Assembly (NCBI GenBank): GCA_964597445.1
Contig: CAZQXO010000020.1
Location: 1 to 34,263 of the forward strand
Source of the DNA: UBA10649 sp964597445
Lineage (GTDB): Bacteria > Actinomycetota > Actinomycetes > S36-B12
Length of the DNA stretch: 34,263 nucleotides
Reading direction: 5' to 3'
Of the stretch, positions 1-12,769 are shown in pieces (positions within the stretch are counted from its first letter, which is position 1; each line of letters starts with the position of its first letter). The translations under genes were made by a program, and so were the position numbers. The notes beneath the pieces are model-generated. The model was not told the DNA's origin and made no database searches. It was given only the letters and a program-made list of their open reading frames with translations.

Positions 1-2
1 TG

Positions 3-92
3 ACGCTGGATGAGGCGGAGTCGGGTGTGGCGGAGGGTGATCTGCTGACGCTGGACGATGCGCAGTCCGGTGTGGCGGTCGAGGACGTGCCG
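3..92 (+). repeat. 45-nt in-frame tandem repeat in the permease gene
   Basis: Two adjacent 45-nt units, about 3-47 and 48-92, encode similar 15-residue acidic peptides (TLDEAESGVAEGDLL, then TLDDAQSGVAVED...). The first unit touches the window edge, so more copies may lie upstream. The copies differ at several bases, so this is not a very recent duplication. Confidence 0.7.
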
Positions 93-707
93 GTCGACCA
101 GATGCCGGTCGATGAGGTCCTGGTCGACGGGGAGAGCCTCGATGCCGCGGCAGGGCTGCTCGACGGCTTCGTCCTGCAGCAGTGGCAGGCATCGGTCGCC
201 ATCGCTGTGGCCTGTGTGGTCGGCTTCCTCGCCATGAATCTGGTTCGCGGCCATCAGGGTCGCGTCTGGCAGGCCGTGCGTGACGACCCTGTCGCGGCCG
301 CCGTCGTGGGCATCGCCCCGGGGCAGGCGAAGGTCTCAGCCTTCGTGGTCAGCTCCTTCTTCGCCGCTCTGGCCGGAGGTGTGCTGGCCCAGATCCTGAC
401 CTTCGTCGGCTCCGGAGCCTTCGGTCTGGGCCTGTCCCTGTCGCTGCTCGTCGGGGTCGTCCTCGGTGGCCGACTCTCCCTTGTGGGGGCCGTGATCGGC
501 GCCGTGCTGCTCGTGTGGCTGCCCGAGCTCGTGGACTCCCTGTCCGCCGACCGCGGGTGGCCCGACCAGGTCACCAACAACGCCCCGAACCTCCTCTACG
601 GCCTGCTGGTGGTCGTGGTGGTCCTGCTCGCACCGGGAGGCATCACGGGCGGTCTGGGTGACCTGGCCCGGCGATTGCGCCCGCGCCGGACGTCCTCGTC
701 CTCCTGA
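3..707 (+). CDS. LivM-type branched-chain amino-acid ABC transporter permease, 5'-truncated
   Basis: The reading frame is open from the window edge, so the N-terminal half is missing. From about residue 55 the fragment shows the LivM/LivH-family cytoplasmic signature (GRVWQAVRDDPVAAAVVGI, then AKVSAF) followed by hydrophobic segments and a C-terminal LLAPGGI motif, typical of inner-membrane permeases that import branched-chain amino acids or similar solutes with LivF/LivG ATPases. The ATPase genes and LivH are not in view and probably lie upstream. Residues 1-48 are odd: an acidic stretch with a 15-residue repeat (TLDEAESGVAEGDLL, then TLDDAQSGVA...) and short VD-containing units, sitting where LivM proteins normally have a short extracytoplasmic loop. 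The binding-protein gene follows 173 nt downstream, supporting the transporter call. Substrate specificity cannot be read from the sequence. Confidence 0.85.
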   Translation, partial: TLDEAESGVAEGDLLTLDDAQSGVAVEDVPVDQMPVDEVLVDGESLDAAAGLLDGFVLQQWQASVAIAVACVVGFLAMNLVRGHQGRVWQAVRDDPVAAAVVGIAPGQAKVSAFVVSSFFAALAGGVLAQILTFVGSGAFGLGLSLSLLVGVVLGGRLSLVGAVIGAVLLVWLPELVDSLSADRGWPDQVTNNAPNLLYGLLVVVVVLLAPGGITGGLGDLARRLRPRRTSSSS

Positions 708-720
708 TCCGCCACCGAGG

Positions 721-750
721 TGTCTAGACGACTTGTGTCTAGACGACTTG
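721..750. repeat. Perfect 15-bp tandem duplication with palindromic cores
   Basis: The unit TGTCTAGACGACTTG occurs twice head to tail (721-735 and 736-750) without mismatch. Each copy contains the 8-bp palindrome GTCTAGAC, with centres 15 bp apart. It lies between the permease stop and the binding-protein start, upstream of a -10-like TAGCCT (793-798). That placement suggests a two-site operator for a dimeric regulator, but the regulator is not identifiable from the sequence. Confidence 0.6.
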
Positions 751-792
751 GAGAATTGTCGGATTCGGGTACCTTGCGGCGCGCGTGCCCCG

Positions 793-798
793 TAGCCT
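793..798 (+). promoter_or_regulatory. Possible -10 element upstream of the binding-protein gene
   Basis: TAGCCT fits the actinobacterial TANNNT consensus and is identical to the -10 of the rpsL promoter in this window (12157-12162). No good -35 is present at normal spacing: the closest, TTGCGG at 774-779, is only 13 bp away. An activator or read-through from the permease gene is possible. Confidence 0.35.
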
Positions 799-880
799 GC
801 GATCAACATGGTGTTCACCGGGGGGTCACTCACGTGCCTCGCGGAGTCACCTCTCAACAGATGATCCGTGAGGAGTTTTC

Positions 881-2173
881 GTGATCAAGTCATTGGCAGT
901 TCGCACCGTTGCGGTGACGACGGCCGTCGGTCTTGCCGCAGTGGGCATGGCCGGAGCCGCTCAGGCCGCCGACCCGGGTGTGAGCAAGACCCAGGTCGTC
1001 ATCGGTACTACGACGCCCCTGACGGGGCCGGCTGCACCCGGCTACAAGGACATCCCCGCCGCGGCGCAGGCGTACTTCGACTACGTCAACAAGAGCGGCG
1101 GCGTCAACGGCCGCCAGATCAAGCTGGTCGTCAAGGACGACCAGTACAACCCGGCAACCACGGTCACGAAGACCAATGAGCTGATCCTGAACGACAAGGT
1201 CTTCGCGATGTACGGCGCGCTGGGCACGGCCAACCACCTCGCCGTGGTTGACGAGCTCAACAAGCAGGGCATGCCCGACATGTTCGTCAACACCGGCTCG
1301 TCGCTGTTCGACAATCCGAAGAAGTACCCGACGACCTTCCCGTACTTCCCCTCGTACCTCGTCGAGGCGAAGGTGATGGCGTACTACATCAAGAACACGC
1401 CTGAGCTGGCGAGCAAGAAGCGCTGCTTCATGTACCAGGAGGGCGAGTTCGGCGAGAACGCTGGCGTCGGCTTCACGGCTGCGGGCATGACCGACTGGGC
1501 CGCCCAGGCGTCCTACCTGCCCACGCAGATCGCACAGGGCTTCGGCGCCCAGGTCACCAAGCTCAAGGCCTCGGGTTGCGAGCTCGTCGTGTTCTTCGGC
1601 GTCACGTCGGCCACGGGTGTGCTGTTCCGCACTGCTGCAGCCCTGTCCTTCAAGCCCACATGGATGATCACGTCGGTCGGCTCTGAGCCCACGATCGTCG
1701 GCAACATCGTCGGCAGCCCTGCTGCTGCGAAGGCCGCGCTCAACGGTGTCTACACCCCGAGCTTCCTGACCCCGATCACCGATCTCGGCAACCCGTACGT
1801 GAGCCAGATGAAGACCCTCGCCGAGGCTGCTGGCCTCCCGTGGAACTTCTACACGTACTACGGCATCAACACGGCCTACGTGCTCGCCCAGGCGATCAAG
1901 GCGGCTGGCCCGAACCTGACCCGCAAGGGCCTGATCAAGGCGATGCAGACGAACGGCCGCAACTTCAAGTCGGCGGCCTCGGTGCCGTTCGTCTCGACGG
2001 CCACCTCGCATCAGGGCCTCACCGGCTACTGGATGGGCAAGTACGACAGCGACGGCGTGCTCGTGCGCCAGGGCAAGGCCAACCAGGTGATCCTGGCGGG
2101 CAACGCCTCGACCGGCACCGCCAAGGCGGCCACCTACAAGCAGCCCGCGCCCACGCGCAAGCTGCTCCCGTAG
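881..2173 (+). CDS. Branched-chain amino-acid-type ABC transporter substrate-binding protein
   Basis: This 430-residue protein is a LivJ/LivK-type periplasmic-binding-fold (peripla_BP_6) protein that would capture a solute outside the membrane and deliver it to the permease encoded upstream. It has an N-terminal signal peptide (short basic start, hydrophobic core, likely cleavage after AQA at residue 29) and then the family opening VVIGTTTPLTGPAAPGYKDI, followed by the expected VNGRQIKLVVKDDQYNP segment. The GTG start is set by GAGGAG at 870-875, five bases upstream. There is no lipobox cysteine at the cleavage site, whereas most binding proteins of Gram-positive cells are lipoproteins. Two mature-region cysteines (in KKRCFMY and ASGCEL) might pair. 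The true ligand could be an amino acid, an amide or an aromatic acid; the family is broad. Confidence 0.9.
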   Translation: MIKSLAVRTVAVTTAVGLAAVGMAGAAQAADPGVSKTQVVIGTTTPLTGPAAPGYKDIPAAAQAYFDYVNKSGGVNGRQIKLVVKDDQYNPATTVTKTNELILNDKVFAMYGALGTANHLAVVDELNKQGMPDMFVNTGSSLFDNPKKYPTTFPYFPSYLVEAKVMAYYIKNTPELASKKRCFMYQEGEFGENAGVGFTAAGMTDWAAQASYLPTQIAQGFGAQVTKLKASGCELVVFFGVTSATGVLFRTAAALSFKPTWMITSVGSEPTIVGNIVGSPAAAKAALNGVYTPSFLTPITDLGNPYVSQMKTLAEAAGLPWNFYTYYGINTAYVLAQAIKAAGPNLTRKGLIKAMQTNGRNFKSAASVPFVSTATSHQGLTGYWMGKYDSDGVLVRQGKANQVILAGNASTGTAKAATYKQPAPTRKLLP

Positions 2174-2188
2174 GAGCCGGACGGTCCG

Positions 2189-2240
2189 CAGGCCCGTCGT
2201 GGCTGCTCCCCCCGAGGGGAGAGCAGTTGCGGCGGGCCTG
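2189..2240 (+). terminator. Long hairpin after the binding-protein gene
   Basis: About 15 nt after the stop, CAGGCCCG (2189-2196) pairs with CGGGCCTG (2233-2240), and inside it GCTGCTCCCC pairs imperfectly with GGGGAGAGCAG. There is no U-tract, as is common for actinobacterial terminators. It probably ends the transporter transcript. Confidence 0.6.
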
Positions 2241-2257
2241 ACCCGTTCACGCCCAGG

Positions 2258-2288
2258 CCCAGGCCCCGGATTTGGCCCGGGGCCTGGG
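2258..2288 (+). terminator. Perfect 12-bp stem-loop between the liv locus and rplJ
   Basis: CCCAGGCCCCGG (2258-2269) and CCGGGGCCTGGG (2277-2288) form a perfect stem with a 7-nt loop. It is a strong second terminator candidate. Its loop and 3' arm also contain the -35 region of the putative rplJ promoter. Confidence 0.6.
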
Positions 2289-2300
2289 CTGCCGTACTGT
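2272..2300 (+). promoter_or_regulatory. Putative rplJL promoter
   Basis: TTGGCC (2272-2277) and TACTGT (2295-2300) are separated by 17 bp. Transcription would begin near 2306, exactly where an L10-leader-like sequence starts. The -35 match is moderate; the -10 fits TANNNT. Confidence 0.5.
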
Positions 2301-2305
2301 TCGGC

Positions 2306-2455
2306 CTACCGAAGACCGCTGGTCACCGGCGGCAGGAGACTGCCGACGGTCGAAGGTCCCGCTCAGGTGGGCGACCCGCGCAGGTGAGACGAGCTCGACC
2401 CCCGGACCCTGTCCGGCGGTCCACGCCCCGTGCGCCTGCGCCGGGGCGTTCTGCA
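2306..2455 (+). promoter_or_regulatory. Ribosomal protein L10 leader (autoregulatory 5' UTR)
   Basis: The non-coding stretch before rplJ contains CCGAAGACCGCTGGTC and, later, CGCGCAGGTGAGAC, which resemble the conserved L10 leader elements upstream of rplJ in actinobacteria. Between them is a compact hairpin CGGCAG-GAGA-CTGCCG (2330-2345) closed by a GNRA-type loop, and GACCG/CGGTC (2314-2318 with 2347-2351) can enclose it. In this family the L10-L12 complex binds its own leader and represses rplJL expression. The boundaries are approximate, as I could not run a covariance model. Confidence 0.65.
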
Positions 2456-2479
2456 TGAGGGGCCAAGGAAAGGAGCCCC

Positions 2480-3142
2480 ATGGCCCGGCCGAACAAGGCG
2501 AGTTCCGTCGCCGAGCTCGCCGACCACTTCCGCGAGTCCAATGCGGCAGTGCTCACCGAGTACCGGGGTCTGAGCGTGGCACAGCTGAAGAGCCTGCGTC
2601 GCACCCTCGGATCCACGGTCACCTACGCGGTCGTCAAGAACACCTTGACCAAGATCGCGGCCAAGGACGCCGGTGTCACCGGTGTCGACGACCTCCTGGC
2701 TGGCCCGAGCGCGATCGCGTTCGTCAAGGGCGACGCCGTGGAGGCCGCGAAGGTGCTGCGCACCTTCGCCAAGGAGAACCCCGCCCTGATCATCAAGGGC
2801 GGGTACATGGACGGCAAGACGCTCTCCGTCGAGGAGGTTCAGCGGATCGCCGACCTGGAGTCCCGTGAGGTGCTCCTGTCCAAGCTCGCCGGCGCCATGA
2901 AGGCGAAGCAGGCTCAGGCTGCTGCCCTGTTCGCTGCTCCGCTCTCCAAGACCGCCCGTGCGCTGGGCGCCCTGCAGGCCAAGCTGGAGGCCGACCCCTC
3001 GGCCGCCGCCGCGTCTGCACCCGCTGAGGCTCCGGCCGAGGCTCCCGCTGAGGCTCCCGCCGAGGCGTCTGAGAACACCGAGGAGGTTGTGACCGAGGCT
3101 CCCGCCGAGGCCGCGGCCACCGAGGACACCACCGAGGGCTGA
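2480..3142 (+). CDS. rplJ: 50S ribosomal protein L10
   Basis: L10 is the base of the ribosomal stalk: its N-terminal domain binds 23S rRNA with L11 and its C-terminal helix carries L12 dimers, which recruit GTPase factors. The opening MARPNKASSVAELADHF and the EYRGLSVAQLKSLRRTL segment are typical of the actinobacterial protein. At 220 residues it is longer than the usual 170-180. The excess is a tail from about residue 172 made of repeated APAE units followed by an acidic end, encoded by repetitive GCT/GCC-GAG codons. The ATG is preceded by AGGAG at 2471-2475. rplL follows 43 nt later in the usual order. No rplK-rplA pair sits directly upstream; the transporter genes occupy that position. 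Confidence 0.97.
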   Translation: MARPNKASSVAELADHFRESNAAVLTEYRGLSVAQLKSLRRTLGSTVTYAVVKNTLTKIAAKDAGVTGVDDLLAGPSAIAFVKGDAVEAAKVLRTFAKENPALIIKGGYMDGKTLSVEEVQRIADLESREVLLSKLAGAMKAKQAQAAALFAAPLSKTARALGALQAKLEADPSAAAASAPAEAPAEAPAEAPAEASENTEEVVTEAPAEAAATEDTTEG

Positions 3143-3185
3143 TGCCCACCCGGCCCTCGGCCGGATCGACCGAAAGGACGCCATC

Positions 3186-3578
3186 ATGGCGAAGCTGAGC
3201 ACCGACGAGCTGCTGGACGCGTTCAAGGAGATGACGCTGCTGGAGCTCTCTGATTTCGTGAAGTTGTTCGAGGAGACCTTCGACGTCACCGCTGCCGCCC
3301 CGGTGGCCGTGGCGGCCGTGGCTGCTCCCGCGGCGGGCGGCGGCGACGCCGGCGCCGCGGCCGAGCAGGACGAGTTCGACGTCGTCCTCGAGGCCGATGG
3401 CGGCAACAAGATCGCCGTCATCAAGGAGGTCCGTGCGCTCACGAACCTCGGCCTCAAGGAGGCCAAGGACCTCGTCGAGGCGGCTCCCAAGGCCATCCTC
3501 GAGAAGGTCAACAAGGAGACGGCCACCAAGGCCAAGGAGCAGCTCGAGGGCGCTGGCGCGACCGTCACCCTCAAGTAG
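3186..3578 (+). CDS. rplL: 50S ribosomal protein L7/L12
   Basis: L12 dimers form the mobile stalk that binds EF-Tu, EF-G, IF2 and release factors and stimulates GTP hydrolysis. The 130-residue protein has the expected three parts: an N-terminal dimerisation and L10-binding helix pair (about 1-35), a flexible Ala/Val/Gly-rich hinge (about 36-60), and the globular C-terminal domain with the conserved KIAVIKEVRALTNLGLKEAK segment that contacts the factors. The start is fixed by GAAAGGA (3172-3178) eight bases upstream. The gene is followed within 15 nt by a strong terminator, so most transcription of the rplJL unit should stop here rather than enter rpoB. Confidence 0.98.
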   Translation: MAKLSTDELLDAFKEMTLLELSDFVKLFEETFDVTAAAPVAVAAVAAPAAGGGDAGAAAEQDEFDVVLEADGGNKIAVIKEVRALTNLGLKEAKDLVEAAPKAILEKVNKETATKAKEQLEGAGATVTLK

Positions 3579-3590
3579 TCCTGATCGATC

Positions 3591-3626
3591 GACTCAGGGG
3601 CGGGCCTTCGGGCCCGCCCCTGAGTC
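3591..3626 (+). terminator. rplL terminator with UUCG loop
   Basis: GACTCAGGGGCGGGCC (3591-3606) and its exact complement (3611-3626) form a perfect 16-bp stem closed by a C(UUCG)G tetraloop, one of the most stable RNA loops. It lies 12 nt after the rplL stop. Confidence 0.92.
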
Positions 3627-3902
3627 ATGTTCGGGGCAGACGCCCGGGATCGCGCGCGTCCGGCTCCGGACCAGGTTCCGGATATCGGGCGCAGGAGAGG
3701 GGCCTGCATCACGGCTGCATAACGAATGGCAGCGCGAACCCCGTGCCCTGCTTGACGTTTGCGCGCCCGCGGGTCACGATGCTCCCGCACACCCCGTGTG
3801 CAGGCCTCGTCGGACGAGGTCCGCGGCGTCACCGAACGAGGCAGCAGCTGTCAGCCTCCGATCGGCCGTCCCGGACGATGATCGACGGGAGCGCCACCGG
3901 GG
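3627..3902. other. Non-coding spacer upstream of the rpoB promoter
   Basis: No open frame here has a ribosome-binding site with a protein-like composition, and I see no tRNA or other recognisable RNA. The only feature is a weak promoter candidate at 3752-3780. Confidence 0.6.
3752..3780 (+). promoter_or_regulatory. Weak distal rpoB promoter candidate
   Basis: TTGACG (3752-3757) lies 17 bp from CACGAT (3775-3780). The -35 is good and the -10 keeps only the two most conserved positions (A2 and T6). Tandem promoters before rpoB are common in actinobacteria, but this one is speculative. Confidence 0.3.
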
Positions 3903-3933
3903 TTGGACAGCGGTGTGCCCGTGTGGGTAGACT
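3903..3933 (+). promoter_or_regulatory. Main rpoBC promoter
   Basis: TGGACA (3904-3909; also readable as TTGGAC from 3903) and TAGACT (3928-3933) are separated by 18 bp, with GGG directly before the -10. Transcription would start near 3940, leaving an untranslated leader of about 120 nt before rpoB. Confidence 0.75.
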
Positions 3934-4016
3934 GCTATTTTGCGCTGCCATCCATCTCCTGTGCCCCGCCGTCTCGGTCGTTCGCGAACTTGACAGTGAG
4001 GGCTCTCCGCCGTGGC

Positions 4017-4046
4017 TGCAGCGCACCTGTGATGCAGCGCACTGTG
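4017..4046 (+). repeat. Near-perfect direct repeat in the rpoB leader
   Basis: TGCAGCGCACCTGTG (4017-4031) and TGCAGCGCACTGTG (4033-4046) are identical apart from one extra C. The second copy ends on the first base of the rpoB Shine-Dalgarno sequence GGAAGGA (4046-4052), so binding or folding here could influence rpoB translation. Confidence 0.6.
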
Positions 4047-4059
4047 GAAGGATCAGATC

Positions 4060-7524
<3,465 letters not shown>

Positions 7525-7576
7525 CCGACAGGCACCCGAAACCACCTGACGACCGACACGAACGAAGGACACCACA

Positions 7577-11443
<3,867 letters not shown>

Positions 11444-11477
11444 CACCCCCGGCCTGCCACGCGGCAGGTCGAGCGCC

Positions 11478-11510
11478 GGAAGGCGCCTGCCCCCTGGGCA
11501 GGCGCCTTCC
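11478..11510 (+). terminator. rpoC terminator
   Basis: GGAAGGCGCCTGCCC (11478-11492) pairs perfectly with GGGCAGGCGCCTTCC (11496-11510) around a 3-nt loop (in practice 14 bp and 5 nt). It lies 34 nt after the rpoC stop. Confidence 0.9.
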
Positions 11511-11556
11511 GCGTTCTCGGGCCCGGGCCGCGCCGTCGTCCGCGAGCCCCGGCGAT

Positions 11557-11562
11557 TACCCT
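11557..11562 (+). promoter_or_regulatory. -10 element of a likely leaderless promoter
   Basis: TACCCT fits TANNNT and ends six bases before the ATG at 11569. A transcript starting at normal distance would begin on, or within a base or two of, that ATG. No Shine-Dalgarno sequence precedes it, which agrees with leaderless translation. No clear -35 is visible. Confidence 0.5.
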
Positions 11563-11568
11563 GATGTC

Positions 11569-12078
11569 ATGAGCGACCAGAATCCCGCAGAGCCCGGCTC
11601 CGATCCGACCGTCCCGAACACAGGCGCCACCCCCGTGCCGGCTTCGGAGGGGGAGGGCACGGCCCAGGCCCCGGCCCAGTGGCCGTCGGCGCCTGCGGTG
11701 CCGGCCGATCAGGGCGCTGCCGCCCCGCTCGTGCCTCCGGCCCCTCCCGGTGCCGCCCCGGGATACCCGCCGGCCTACGGCGTTCCGGGAGCCGTGCCGA
11801 TGTACGCCCCGGCACCGCCCACCTCGACGAACGCGATCATCGCGTTCGTCCTGTCGATCCTCTCCTGGGCGATCTGCCCCATCATCCCGGCCATCGTGGC
11901 CCTCGTGCTGGCCGCCTCCGCGCAGAAGGAGATCGCGGCCGGGCAGGGCCGGGTGCAGGGGGGCGGCCTCGTCACGGCGGCCAAGGTGATCTCCTGGATC
12001 AACATCGGCTTCTGGGCTGCGATCCTCGTGATCGGCGGCTTCTTCCTCGTGCTGGCGCTCGTCGCCGGCTCGGCCTGA
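11569..12078 (+). CDS. DUF4190-like small membrane protein
   Basis: This 169-residue protein has a long Pro/Ala-rich, low-complexity N-terminus (about 1-84), presumably cytoplasmic and disordered, followed by two hydrophobic segments (about 88-118 and 141-167). The pattern TSTNAIIAFVLSILSWAICP, then an IPAIVALVLA...AQKEIAAGQG segment, is typical of the DUF4190 family, whose members are widespread in actinobacteria and have no assigned function. It stands between the rpoC terminator and the str promoter, in its own transcription unit. The lack of a ribosome-binding site and the -10 hexamer only six bases from the ATG point to leaderless expression. No function should be inferred from its position among translation genes. 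Confidence 0.8.
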   Translation: MSDQNPAEPGSDPTVPNTGATPVPASEGEGTAQAPAQWPSAPAVPADQGAAAPLVPPAPPGAAPGYPPAYGVPGAVPMYAPAPPTSTNAIIAFVLSILSWAICPIIPAIVALVLAASAQKEIAAGQGRVQGGGLVTAAKVISWINIGFWAAILVIGGFFLVLALVAGSA

Positions 12079-12118
12079 CCCCCTCCCGGCGAGGGCTCGG
12101 ACCCCCTCCCGGAGGGGG
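12077..12118 (+). terminator. Repeat-hairpin region after the DUF4190 gene
   Basis: GACCCCCTCCCGG occurs at 12077-12089 and again at 12100-12112. The second copy can fold with AGGGGG (12113-12118) as CCCCCT-CCCGG-AGGGGG, and the first copy could compete for the same G-run. It probably serves as a weak terminator ahead of the rpsL promoter. Confidence 0.45.
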
Positions 12119-12132
12119 AGGCGGACCCCGTT

Positions 12133-12162
12133 TTGACTCTCCGGAACCGGGGCGGGTAGCCT
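12133..12162 (+). promoter_or_regulatory. Promoter of the str operon (rpsL-rpsG-fusA-tuf)
   Basis: TTGACT (12133-12138) and TAGCCT (12157-12162) with an 18-bp spacer make a strong housekeeping promoter. Transcription would start near 12169. Confidence 0.82.
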
Positions 12163-12168
12163 AGGCCG

Positions 12169-12394
12169 CCGTGCCCGCGTCATGGGGGCACGACCCGACC
12201 TGCGCTCTTCCCCGTGAGCTGCGCATCGGCGAGGGACCCTCGTGGTCCGCGCCCGGGATCATCCGCACTCTGGATGTCGTTCGGCACGGGTGGCCGCGCG
12301 ACACGCCCGACCGCGTGGGTCGGACAGCATGATGGCAGTGAGCTCGACCGGTACGACCGCAGGACGACGAACTAGAGAAGGCAGGACGGCGACA
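12169..12394 (+). promoter_or_regulatory. Long 5' leader of rpsL
   Basis: About 225 nt separate the predicted start of transcription from the rpsL GTG. A small stem TGCCC/GGGCA (12172-12176 with 12186-12190) opens it. An in-frame GTG at 12242 would extend S12 by 51 residues but the family begins at MPTIQQL, so this stretch is treated as untranslated. I do not recognise a known leader RNA in it. Confidence 0.4.
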
Positions 12395-12769
12395 GTGCCC
12401 ACCATCCAACAGCTGGTCCGCAAGGGTCGGCAGGACAAGGTCTCCAAGAACAAGGCTCCGGCCCTCAAGGGGAGCCCGCAGCGCCGTGGCGTGTGCACGC
12501 GCGTGTACACGACGACCCCCAAGAAGCCGAACTCCGCCCTGCGCAAGGTCGCCCGCGTGCGACTGAGCTCGGGCGTCGAGGTCACGGCCTACATCCCGGG
12601 CGTCGGCCACAACCTGCAGGAGCACTCCATCGTCCTCGTCCGTGGCGGACGCGTCCGTGACCTCCCGGGCGTGCGCTACAAGGTCATCCGCGGTGCGCTC
12701 GACACCCAGGGCGTGAAGAACCGCAAGCAGGCGCGTTCCCGCTACGGCGCGAAGAAGGAGAAGGGCTGA
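12395..12769 (+). CDS. rpsL: 30S ribosomal protein S12
   Basis: S12 sits at the decoding centre and controls tRNA selection accuracy. The 124-residue protein starts with MPTIQQLVRKGR from a GTG codon and carries the conserved TTTPKKPNSALRKV loop (K43 present) and GHNLQEHS. At the second decoding loop the sequence reads GGRVRDLPG: residue 88, nearly always lysine, is arginine (codon CGT at 12656-12658). K88R is a known streptomycin-resistance substitution in Mycobacterium and other bacteria, so this strain or lineage may be naturally less sensitive. P91 equivalent and the rest of the loop are normal. The stop overlaps the rpsG start (TGATG). Confidence 0.98.
   Translation: MPTIQQLVRKGRQDKVSKNKAPALKGSPQRRGVCTRVYTTTPKKPNSALRKVARVRLSSGVEVTAYIPGVGHNLQEHSIVLVRGGRVRDLPGVRYKVIRGALDTQGVKNRKQARSRYGAKKEKG

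Noticed and set aside
725..741. TAGAC...GTCTA pair resembling an McbR-type operator
   Set aside because: The spacing is seven bases rather than the six of that motif, and the arrangement arises simply from the tandem duplication.
2363..3832. 489-codon minus-strand frame across rplJ-rplL
   Set aside because: It crosses a terminator and two genes in antisense and has shadow-type composition.
3990..3995. Perfect TTGACA in the rpoB leader
   Set aside because: There is no TANNNT element 16-19 bp downstream, so it is not called as a promoter.
12242..12394. N-terminal extension of S12 from an upstream GTG
   Set aside because: S12 starts at MPTIQQL in the family, and the extension is low-complexity with no ribosome-binding site.
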